From Cephalotrichum gorgonifer (Eukaryota > Ascomycota > Sordariomycetes > Microascales > Microascaceae), in the NCBI GenBank assembly GCA_900312665.1, contig ONZQ02000016.1, forward strand, positions 781,361-845,360: a stretch of DNA of 64,000 nucleotides. The letters are read 5' to 3'. The notes beneath the pieces were generated by a model, which saw only the letters and a program-made list of their open reading frames with translations, was not told the DNA's origin and ran no database searches. Of the stretch, positions 55,432-64,000 are shown one piece after another; positions within the stretch are counted from its first letter, which is position 1, and every line of letters starts with the position of its first letter. A program made the position numbers and the translations under genes.

Positions 55432-56312
55432 GGGGATGATGTATGAGACTGAAGCTTAACTCGAGAAAGTCTCTGCCCGGCCTCCTCCGCTCCCCCCACC
55501 CACCCCCTAGCGATGCTCCACTAACTGCCACGGCGGTAAATCGCTTCGCTATTCTTTACGGGGGGGTCCGACGGGGGGATTGGGGGAGGGTTGGGGAGAC
55601 AGTCGGACACGTTGAAAAATGAAGGGACGGATACAGGGTTGGGGTCTTAGGGGAGAGATTCATGTCATTTGTGGGCGTTATACAGGGCTTTTTCGGGGGG
55701 GATGCTATTTCGTTGTCTCCATGCTTGTAGACGACAGAGTCGGAATGATACATCGGGACGATTACGAGTGCATTTCGGCAGCTGTGAGCTGTGAGTGTTC
55801 GCGTGCGCGGCACGGGTTACGGGTATAATGTAGATTTTGCTTATTGGCGAAAAGAAGGCCTGATTCTTCCACTTCTGCCTGTCCTCCCAGTGCTAAATCT
55901 GATGTTCCGATGGTGGGAGTAATGCTCAGGGACCGACCGCTCGGTCGAGGTTGAGACACGCACACTCATGTAAGATGGACGTCATGTAGATAAAATGGAA
56001 ATACATGTATGAAATAACCCCTAAAATAACGGAGGCCGTGGTGCTTTCCCGGTCCTCCGCCGCCTAACGCCTAAATGCTTTGTTTCCCTGCCTCCATACT
56101 CCTTTCCCTGTTAAGCTAGGCAAGAAGGCGTCTCGATGGACTCCCCGATCCCGATCCAGGCCCCCAACACCAGTAGATGAGTCATCTGGCCCGCCATCTA
56201 TCCATCATTTCTTTCCATCCTGTACTCCCCTTCCCCCTTCTCTCCTTCACTGTCCCGTTCTTCGCACTCTCAGATCGGTTTCCGTGGTTATATTTTCAGG
56301 CTGACCCCCTCC
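55432..56312. other. Intergenic stretch between convergent genes
   Basis: 3' flanks of eIF3f (+) and the R3H-SUZ gene (-). G-tracts around 55560-55610; no gene seen. Confidence 0.6.
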
Positions 56313-59024
56313 TTAGGTCGGCTTCTGAGGTAGACTCGCAGGGTTGCCATAGTGCGGAGGCAGATGGCTAAAGCTCTGCCCTGGAACCGACGAGCCCTGG
56401 TGGGGCGCCATGTTATTGGATATTTGCGCAGGATGGCTCGGCTGCATGTGTTGGGGTATCGGCTGGTGCGGTACCTGGGGGATAGGAGCAGGGTGCTGCA
56501 TGTGTTGGGGGGCATGTTGGAACGCCATCATGGAGTTGTTCGATCCCTGTCGCGCCATGGCATATCCACCCCCGTAAGGCTGCTGGGGCAGAGGGGGCGG
56601 GCCAGTCACTGTTGGCTGGAAGCCGGGCGCGTAGGCCAAGTGGGGTGACCCGACTTGGGGACTGCTGTGATGAGAACCGGGAGGAGGGTACGGCAAGGCC
56701 TGGCCCTGCATCGGGGAAGCACCGGTATTAGGGACAAAGGACTGAGTCATGGGATTAAAGGCGTGGCGGTTGTAGCTCCCGGGGATAGGATGCTGACTCT
56801 TCGGATCGTTGGGGTTCACATTAACGGGAAGCTGGCCGTACTGGTACGGTATCCCCAGCGGGCCGAGACCTGTCTGGCCGGGGTTCGAAGCCGTAGTGGG
56901 GGGGGCGACGTGGGGAGGATAGGGAGCCGGGGGCGGGCTGAACGCGGGGGTCTGCCAACTACCCTGGGGGATTGGACCAGGAGGGACCGGCGCGTACATG
57001 CCCATGGAACTACCAGGAGCTGGTGGGTAACGCTGTTGAGTAGGCTGCGGCGGATACTGGTGGAAAGTAAGCAAGTCTGTTCAACGGGAAATGCCGAAAC
57101 GGGTACTAACCTGCTGCATGACTGCGTACGTCGCGGGATATCCCGCGCCCGGCACCATGGTCGGGTAGTTAGGTCCCGGTGGACCATACACGGGTGCCGC
57201 CTGAGCTGGGTATGGCTGCTGAACCTGGCCGGGAGCCTGGCCATTGAACTGAGGCGTAGCAATCGGGACGTACTGAGGCTGGCCGGGCCAAGGTGACTGC
57301 TGTGGGGGCGGGTAGAAGACGGCATACTGGGTTCGAGATTCGAAAGTGCCCGAGTCGCGGCGGCGCCTTTCGTTCTTCCCCTTTCTCCCGACGTTGGACT
57401 TATCCCTCGTGGAGACGGAGCTGGTTCTCGAAACGCCGTTGTCGTTACCTAGTGATGTGCGAATTAGTTGCCCGTACATACTACGTGAGGTGTGGTTCGA
57501 CGAAGGGTCTCGGGGACATACCTTGCGACGAGTCCCCATTCTTGTCTGAGCTACCAAAGATCCGCTCCCGAGCTTTATTGTAGGCTTCTTCCCGCTCCTC
57601 TCTCGTCATCCTATTAAAACATAAGTCAGCTCGGGGGTTTCCAAGGACAAGTAGCGAATTCCGACAGCGACAAGGGGGCTTACTGTTCTTTGGCTAGAGC
57701 GGCCTTGTCTTTCTCGCTGCCATCCTCAGATACTGGCTTTGATGGGGCCGGGCTGGACGTGGTCTTATCGCCACTACCTTCTCGCCGCATGATCTTACGA
57801 GGAATAACAACAGGAGGCGGCGTATTAACAGCCGAGGTAGATTCCACGATACTCTGAAGCGACGGAGCGACACGGCAGAAGGGGGTTCGGAAGATCCGAA
57901 CCGCGCCGATGCTTGGCTCGTAGGAGTGGGTCATGTGGTAATAATCGGCCAGCTTGTGAGTTAACATTCTGCAGAACGAGTTACACGGAGGAAGGTCCAT
58001 ATATGGCTCCCTAGGATAAATGGTTAGAGTGACATTCTTATATAAACCCTCCGTGGGGGTTGAAGTTGAATGTATACGTACTTCGAATCCTGAATGAAAC
58101 TGACTACATCCTTCTCCAGGCGGAGGAGGAATAGTCGGTCCTTGTGGGACTGCATGGCTTCCAACAGCTTGTCGTCGGGAGCCTTTCTGTACGTGGCGTT
58201 CAGGGCATCCGTCGATATCGACGCGCTAGCCGCCGGTTGAGCCCCGGCCGGATCTTGCTCGGCGGTCATGGCCTGAGCTACTGCGGGATAGGGGGGGGCA
58301 CGGCGGTCCGAGCTGTCTTCTGACAGCATACGTCGTGCGGCAACATCCGATCCCATGCGAGAACTCGCTAGAAGGGAGTCGCGGATGGAAAATGCGTCAT
58401 CATCCTCGGCTGCCGCCGCCTTGACGCTGGCGCTATCGTCGGGCCGCAGTGATTCTTTTTCATCGAGAGCAAAGGTGGTCCCAGACGTGATACTCTTCCC
58501 GTCTAAGCTAGGCGGCTTCGTCCCAAGGTCCGAAGTCGAATCGGCCTTGTGCGAGTCACAAGAGCTTGACTCGCGACTAATGGCGCTGAATTTCTCAGCC
58601 AGGGCACTGCCACTCCCGTTTACAACAAGACTGGGGGTCTTGGGTTCGATGGTTGTGTTTCTCATTCCAGCCACGAGGCCATCGACCAACTCTTCCTTTG
58701 GCCTAGGCTGCCTCATCACGGCAATCCGGGCGGCCGATTTAGACGCCATTGATCCTGTAGGAGGCATTCCGTTCGCTCCGTTCGCAATGACGGGGGCGGG
58801 GACAGGCGGAGGGGTTGGCGAAGAAGCTATCCGCCCTGCGGACACTACCGGAGAGTTGTCCTTGGATGTGGAGGCAGCAACCTGCGAAATAAGATGGATC
58901 GGTCAGAGAGTGCACTTGGGAGGCGCGAGAGCCACATGTAGCAGGGGCGGGACAGAGGCCGCGAATCGAAACTTACCTTTGCGAAGGATGGCTTGGGTAT
59001 ATCAGATAGCTGCGTCGTCGCCAT
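56313..59024 (-). CDS. R3H and SUZ domain RNA-binding protein
   Basis: Six exons, 59024-58977, 58881-58082, 58010-57684, 57610-57522, 57448-57111 and 57056-56313, give 781 aa; every junction keeps frame. Residues 1-250 are Ser/Pro-rich and disordered. The R3H domain lies around 262-325 (SHKDRLFLLRLEKDVVSFI, then MDLPPCNSFCRMLTHKLADYY and AVRIFRTPFCR), an R3H single-strand nucleic-acid-binding fold. The SUZ motif follows, built across two junctions (PRKIMRRE ... AKEQ-MTREEREEAYNKARERIFGS). The C-terminal half is Pro/Gln/Tyr-rich low complexity (prion-like), ending in many PPP/HMQHP repeats. The architecture resembles animal R3HDM1/Encore and fungal RBS1-type proteins that act in mRNA or tRNA metabolism. 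The role is inferred. Confidence 0.87.
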
Positions 59025-60674
59025 GGTTGCACACCCCTGGAGAGGTGGACTTGGGAATCAAGCGGGGGTGTATAAGACGGGCAGTAGAAGAAACAAGTGA
59101 ACGAATATCACCGAAATATCAGGCCCGGTGGGGGGCTAGATACGTGGAAAGAAGGTATGGTTTCGAAGGGGAAGAAACAGAATGCGGGATCCGATGTAAC
59201 GACGCAGCTAGATCAAGGCGGCCAGGCGAGAAATGAAGGGAACACGCAGATTCATGGTTGTGTCCGGACAGCCATCTTTGGTGCAGTTGTCGGCGGGGGT
59301 GGTGAGGATTCTCCCAGTCTCCGCGGAGGCTAGCGAGCGCGACGCCTGGTTGGAAAAGGAGAAAGAAGGCGGGGATGGATGGGGTTAGAATTTTGAGGAC
59401 GATGGGTCAGGAGGGTCCCTATTATGGTGATGGAGAGACGAGGACGGGACTCAGGAGCCCGTTAGATAAACGAGGTTCAAGGTGGATGTTAGAGTCCAGG
59501 CGGGGACATGACGGGGTCGGGAGATCTATGAGGTGTCGTGGGTCGCGCAGCGAGCGACGTTCTGGCGATGCGATCCGCGAGGGTGGAGGACGGTCGTCGG
59601 TCGAGTTAGAGGGGGGTGGGATAAATTTTGGAGACGCCGCCGTCGGGCATACGAGGAGAGGAGGGACAGAGGGTGGCCCGTGGGTGACAAAGATGGGGAA
59701 TGGCGAATAATTAGCTAAAGTTCGCACTGTGTGATGTGCCGTTTGGGCGCTACCTCCACTGGCTAGCCTGACCTTTCAGGGCTTGGGTGGATGCGGGTTT
59801 CTCACCCAGACCTTGGCGAGCAAGCGATGTCTCCTCTTCGTTTTCTCCGGCATAACCCAGGCTGAGGAGATACAGTCCGAAGGGCACAGGTCCGGTAGTT
59901 CACGGGTAAGTCTCTACAGATTGAAACGTCTTGACTGCACTGCTACCGGATGTGCGAACAAGGTTCCGGTACTTGGTGTAACGGTAGGAGGAGGGGGGCC
60001 AGCTGCGAGTGCTCGTGCGACTCGTACGAGTACTACGGAGTTAAGGCCGGCCGGACTGTAATACTCGTATACAAAGATGGACATTGGGTCCTTCCTCACT
60101 CCAAACTCAATTGGGGCGGGCCCGGCGGGGACGGGAGGAGTGAGCCTTGACCTGTGACCTATGACTTGTGACTTGTGACTTGCGGGCTGGTAGGCACAGG
60201 CATGGATATGGAGGAAGGTAGGTGGGGGGACACGGGGGCAGCCTTGGGCTCTAATACAAGTACGTTCTCTCGATCACATCACTGAATTGCTATGGAAGAA
60301 GGTATTTTATGGCTATCATGCTTATATAAGCCTAGGTTTTCGATGATTCTATCCGCCTTTAACATTACTCGTACTTGTATCGACGATCCTTAACTACAAG
60401 CATATCGCTTTACCATTATGCGCACTGTGTCTCACGCGACTGGCACTTGCCAGACTCGGGCTGTCGCTCGCCTCTCTCGCCCTTTACGTCAGCTTAGGAT
60501 GGCATAAAGAAAGGCCAAACTCCGACCTCACTCAAGCCAACTACAAGTATACACGGATATGCTTCCCCAGCAAACCCAAGCCAGAACCGCGACTCCGACT
60601 CATTTTTTTTTCTTCTTTTCTTTCATCCCTTGATTTGAAGGACGGAGGACTTACACCAGCATAAAGCCGCTGAA
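59025..60674. other. Intergenic stretch, 1.65 kb, divergent
   Basis: Between the R3H-SUZ gene (-) and the zinc-knuckle gene (+). It contains three TACTCGTA/TACGAGTA octamers (60025-60032, 60062-60069, 60366-60373) and a heptamer repeat at 60148-60182. Purine-rich sequence (59080-59700) is the leader side of the R3H gene. No gene is supportable. Confidence 0.55.
60148..60182. repeat. Heptanucleotide tandem repeat TGACYTR x5
   Basis: TGACCTG, TGACCTA, then three TGACTTG in a row, about 500 bp upstream of the zinc-knuckle gene ATG. Confidence 0.85.
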
Positions 60675-61847
60675 ATGTTCGTCGGCCGTGGTCGAGGAAG
60701 GGGCCCCCAAAGACCGCCTCCCGGGAACATTCAGTGCCAGCGATGTCTCCAAAAAGATAAGTATCATCCAGGGAACAGTTTAGTGAGATTTTCTTTTAGT
60801 TAAGCATCAAGCTGACATACTCCGCACGGCACTATACGTATGAGTGTAAAACCGCTCCATCGGAGCGTCCTTACATCGCGCGCCCGTCGAGGACGCAGCA
60901 GCTCCGGAACCCAAAGCTTGTACCCAAGCTTACAAACGACTCACTAGACTCCGCCGAACGAAGGTTCGTTATCACTCCCCCTTCCCTCCCTTTACCCTCC
61001 CACCAGCCAATCCCTTTCCCTGTCGGTTCTGAATGCTTCAATTACTTCATGAAGCTGCAAACTAACTCGCTACTTCAGAAAGGGCTTGGCGGACGCCGAG
61101 CTCGCGAAACGGGAGGCCGATCGTGCGAAGAAGAGGGAGGAGGAGGAGCGGGATGACGAGCTGATTAGGAAATCAGGGCGTGGCCGTGCGCGGTCTGTCT
61201 CCGAGGACTCGGTCTCCACCATCTCCACCAATTCCAACTCCTCGCGCTCTGCTTCGCCCCCACGCCGAGGGTCTCTCTCCCCGAGGTCAGATCGGTCACC
61301 CGCCGGCGGTCGTTCCCGCTCGCGCAGCCACTCGCCGGTCGGCGGCCGCGGCCCAGCGAGGAGTCTGAGCAGGAGTAGGTCCAGGAGCTTCACCCGGAGC
61401 GTCAGTCGAAGCGTCTCTCGCAGCCTCAGCCGGAGCGTCAGTCGCGGACCCAGCCCAGGTCGGGGGCGCGGCAGGGGCAGGAGCTATAGCAGGAGCCCGA
61501 GCCGCGATCTGTCTCGGAGCCGGAGTCGGAGCGCCGACGGACCAGTGCGGAGGCCACCGGGCGGGAGAAGCGTGTCTCCGAGGGGCAGCCCTCCGCGGCA
61601 ATACCGTATGCGCGACCAGGATGACTTTGCGCCTGGCCAGGACCGCAGTCGGGGGCAAGGTGGATTCCGTGGTGGCCGTGGTGGCCGCGGAGGGAGGGGC
61701 GGGGGGAGAGGTGGTGGGGGGTTCGCGCGAGAATCGGAGCGGGACACAGAACGTGCACTACCGCCGCGTAATGGCGATAGGGAGAGGAGCCTGAGTCCGT
61801 TTAGTAAGAGAGTCGCTATGACTAGGGGGATGCGCGGTGGGAGGTAG
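60675..61847 (+). CDS. Zinc-knuckle SR-type protein (ZCCHC10/SREK1IP1-like)
   Basis: Exons 60675-60756, 60828-60963 and 61079-61847 give 328 aa. An RG-rich N-terminus is followed by a CCHC knuckle with Cys21, Cys24, His29 and Cys34 (CQRCLQKGHYTYEC), then RPYIARPSRTQQLRNPKLVPKL, a strong match to the ZCCHC10-like zinc knuckle. An acidic helical stretch (AELAKREADRAKKREEEERD) and a long Arg/Ser domain follow (about residues 115-255, SRSRS / SVSRSLS repeats), then an RG-rich end. The RS domain and relation to SREK1IP1 suggest a nuclear pre-mRNA-splicing role. The first intron appears to be AT-AC (60757-60827); only this splice gives the Lys-Gly-His of the knuckle. The second intron has donor GTTCGT. 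Confidence 0.8.
60757..60827 (+). other. Predicted AT-AC intron, 71 bp
   Basis: It starts ATAAGTATC and ends CCGCAC, with a branch-like GCTGAC at 60811-60816 (A 12 nt before the end). It interrupts the zinc-knuckle codons between Lys27 and Gly28. Retention would stop at TAA 60801-60803. No GT..AG pair in the interval restores the frame. Confidence 0.65.
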
Positions 61848-62095
61848 CTTCAGCATCACAGCGTACCTGAGAGCAAAGGCAGACCTTACTCCGGCTACTA
61901 TCGTGTTGGTGCATGTCGTTTTAGTGTACTGCATAGAGGTGGTAATCCGGACCACTTGGACAAAGAAGACAGGTCCGGGAACATGACACTAGTAATTCAT
62001 TCAATCCATTGAGCTTATCACATGTCATCCAAGGACTTTACATCCGCCGTTCCGATCCTACTTGGTCAAGCTACCCATCACGGCAGGAAGTCCCG
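61848..62095. other. Short intergenic region between convergent genes
   Basis: 248 bp separating the stops of the zinc-knuckle gene (+) and the uncharacterised gene (-). Nothing further seen. Confidence 0.6.
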
Positions 62096-63426
62096 TCACC
62101 TACCAGCAACCCGCCAGTCGCAAACTACAGTCCACTTCCCCAGTCCATCAAGTTCCACATCCCACCTCGGGCCGCCGGCCTCGATAACACATCCCTCCGT
62201 CACGCTAGCCCTGTTCCCCAGCCCCGTCATCTCGCCCTCGCCAGCAAGGAGAATCCTAAGCTCGCCTTCCTCCTCCCCACCACCACCGCCACCCCCAATG
62301 CCAGAAGGACCTCCCAGTCTTCTTCCACGGACAAGATACATCCTCCCACCCTCCCTTACCTCCTGGACGGACACCCTCAGCATCGACTCCATCTCCTTCG
62401 AGCCCTTGATATGCGAGAGCCACCCCTGCACCTCGGCCGCCAGCCCGCCGGGTACGTACTTCGCCCCTCTCCTCTGTGGGGTGAACGCCGGTGGGAGGCC
62501 CTCCAGGTGGGGCTCGCACTCGGGACTAGGAAGCTTGAAGCGCGGCGGTTCCTGGAACTTAGGCTGCCGCGCGAGAGGGCGGCCATCGCGGTGGGTTCCG
62601 GGTGAGCCTTCTGAGGCGGCGGCTTCGGAGAAGCTGTCTCCGTCCGTCCCAGCAATAGCGTCCGAGGAGGAGGAGGAGGAGGAGGAGGAGAAGTTCTCCA
62701 GTATCCCACCTGGCCCCTCTTTCTCTTGCACCCTGGCGGTAGGCGACCGCGACATTTGTCTTTCTTTCTCTGCGTCGGACGTCTCGCCCGCGCCATTCTC
62801 ATCGCTGTCGCCAGGCCCGTTGCCAATATCGCCCTCTGGGACTTCGAGGGCAGCTACAGGCGAGGACGGTGGTGAATCCTCAATCTCGTCTCTGTACCTC
62901 GACGGCGCAATACCCCGCGAAGGCGACGAAGTAGACACCGCGTGCCCCGCCCCACCCTCATCTATCTCGTCAGGCGGACTAGAAACCCGCCGCCTCTTCC
63001 TCTCCCTCCCATCCCCATCCCCATGCCCGTCCCCGACCCCGACCCCGACCTCATCATCTCTCTCCAGCACTCCCAAAAGCTCCGGGATAGGCGACGAAGG
63101 TGGCGAGTCCTCGATCTCATCACTATACCTCGGCCTCGGCCTCGCGCTCGAGGGTAAGAAGAGCTGCGAGGGCGTCGGCGTGCTGACCGGGTGTGCAGGG
63201 GCGCCCGGGGTCACGAAGCGCGGAGAGGACAGGCGAAGCGGGGTCTCGCGTCCATGGTGCGGGCGCTTAAAGATAAATTTATGGGCTGGGGTCTAGGATA
63301 GGTGTGAGTTCTTGAATTCGGAGGGTCGCGGGGGGATGAATGGTGATGTTTGGTGTTAATGAGAGGAGTGTGGTGGTGGTGAAAGCTTACCGAAGGTGGG
63401 GGAGGCATTTCCGGTATCCTACTCAT
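62096..63426 (-). CDS. Uncharacterised nuclear-type protein with duplicated DEIEDSPPSSP motif
   Basis: Exons 63426-63391 and 63292-62096 give 410 aa; the intron is 98 bp, phase 0 (GTAAGC ... CTAG). The 12-codon first exon (MSRIPEMPPPPS) joins TPAHKFIFKRP and GRETPLRLSSPRFVTPG, which look like conserved linear motifs. A 14-residue element RYxDEIEDSPPSSP occurs twice (67-80 and 144-157), with an NLS-like RERKRRRVSSP (108-118) between them. A Ser run (214-222) precedes a compact C-terminal part (about 260-406): PPRFKLPSPE, LPPAFTPQRRGAKYVPGG, LAAEVQGWLSHIK, then alternating beta-like strands (RVSVQEVREGGRMYLVRG, GELRILLAGEG, WDVELDGLGKWTVVCDW) that could form an OB-like barrel. I do not recognise the family. 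The strong composition invites antisense artefacts, but the motif order and splice support this strand. Confidence 0.65.
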
Positions 63427-64000
63427 AGCTCATGGTTATAGGGGTTGGCATTTTGTAGCGAGCCCGTAGAAGCACATTGTACGGCCCCCTAATGCGATGT
63501 GACTTTTTCGCGCGCGTCGCGTATGTTGTGACCGTGGAGGTGAGGTTGAGGCTACGCGTGGGAGGTTGGAACTCGTAGGTTCAAGCTCCGTGGAATTAGA
63601 AACGTCACTTCCAACCTACCCACTAGGTAACCTTTTCATTACTAACATCCGCAAAACATCGAACCACAACTTTACCTGTACTCTCTTCTCGTCCCTGCTG
63701 TAGTTACTAAGGATAACCGTTCACAAATATGTAACTATATTTTACGTCTCTTTTTACACACCGTGGCGATGGGCAAATCTACGTCAAACTTATTGTTCGA
63801 GTCCGCTTGAGCTCGGAGCGCAGGCGTGTTGGTCACAGGAAATGACGACTTCACGGAGTGTATACTACTCGAGAGTGGCATATTTACTAGAAAATATAAA
63901 GGCGCAATATCAAACGGAGTCCACGTATAGTATTAAGCCTATGACTAGACAATGCTAATTGTGAAAACTCTTGAGAAGTCCACCAGATCATTCGTCCAAG
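63427..64000. other. Terminal intergenic stretch
   Basis: Promoter of the minus-strand gene and AT-richer sequence to the window edge. No gene seen. Confidence 0.55.

Noticed and set aside
62022..63296. Long plus-strand open frame (424 codons) opposite the uncharacterised minus-strand gene
   Set aside because: It is Pro/Ser-rich with no motif order, and GC-rich third positions on the minus strand create stop-poor antisense frames. The minus strand has a coherent splice and repeated motifs.
63565..63600. GGTTCAAGCTCC resembling a tRNA B box
   Set aside because: The bases on either side of the loop do not pair, and no D or anticodon arm can be drawn.
1..64000. CRISPR arrays, bacterial operons, insertion sequences or prophage
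   Set aside because: Spliceosomal introns and eukaryotic gene families throughout; no spaced direct repeats of CRISPR type and no transposase or integrase.

Overview
This window is nuclear DNA of a filamentous ascomycete (Pezizomycotina, most likely Sordariomycetes). The evidence is: GC-rich coding sequence; short introns (about 50-150 bp) with GT..AG ends and CTAAC/CTGAC branch motifs; isocitrate lyase, SNF1, MIC12, MIM2, CCZ1, UTP25 and mitoribosomal bL17 homologues in one stretch; and long pyrimidine-rich leaders upstream of start codons. There are no operons, CRISPR arrays, rRNAs or convincing tRNAs.

Layout. 0-16 kb: the 3' end of an unidentified gene, a PNGase-A family secretory amidase, an NCE102-like MARVEL protein, MIM2 (-), eIF2-beta (interrupted by a 290-base assembly gap inside an intron), a DAO-family FAD oxidoreductase, and the SNF1/AMPK-alpha kinase (-). 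16-24 kb: gene-poor. It holds one lineage-restricted protein with a weak PARP-like signature (-), an upstream periodic repeat, about 4 kb with no convincing gene, and a small conserved-looking protein. 24-33 kb: an NmrA/isoflavone-reductase-like protein, a decayed kinase-like pseudogene (-), a VPS73-type MFS sugar transporter and a short-form neutral trehalase. 33-42 kb: isocitrate lyase, CCZ1, and a secreted Asp f 7/expansin-like protein (-). 42-51 kb: an EFM6-type lysine methyltransferase with unusually long introns (-), a lysine-rich hypothetical protein (-), MIC12 (-), and divergent mitoribosomal bL17. 51-64 kb: UTP25 (-) divergent from eIF3f, a six-exon R3H-SUZ protein (-), a zinc-knuckle/SR protein, and an uncharacterised nuclear protein (-).

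How the genes fit together. Most are housekeeping genes of translation (eIF2-beta, eIF3f, UTP25, bL17m, EFM6) and of mitochondrial biogenesis (MIM2, MIC12). Three belong to carbon-starvation metabolism (SNF1, neutral trehalase, isocitrate lyase). Two divergent pairs (UTP25/eIF3f and MIC12/bL17m) share a function and a short intergenic region.

The most unusual signal is a predicted AT-AC intron in the zinc-knuckle/SR gene at 60757-60827. It falls inside the zinc knuckle, and no GT-AG alternative restores the motif. Other items worth checking are the PARP-like protein with its 30/31-bp periodic promoter array, the three-lesion kinase-like pseudogene, the uncharacterised nuclear protein with a duplicated acidic SP motif, an intergenic octamer TACTCGTA, and an assembly gap whose two sides look identical.
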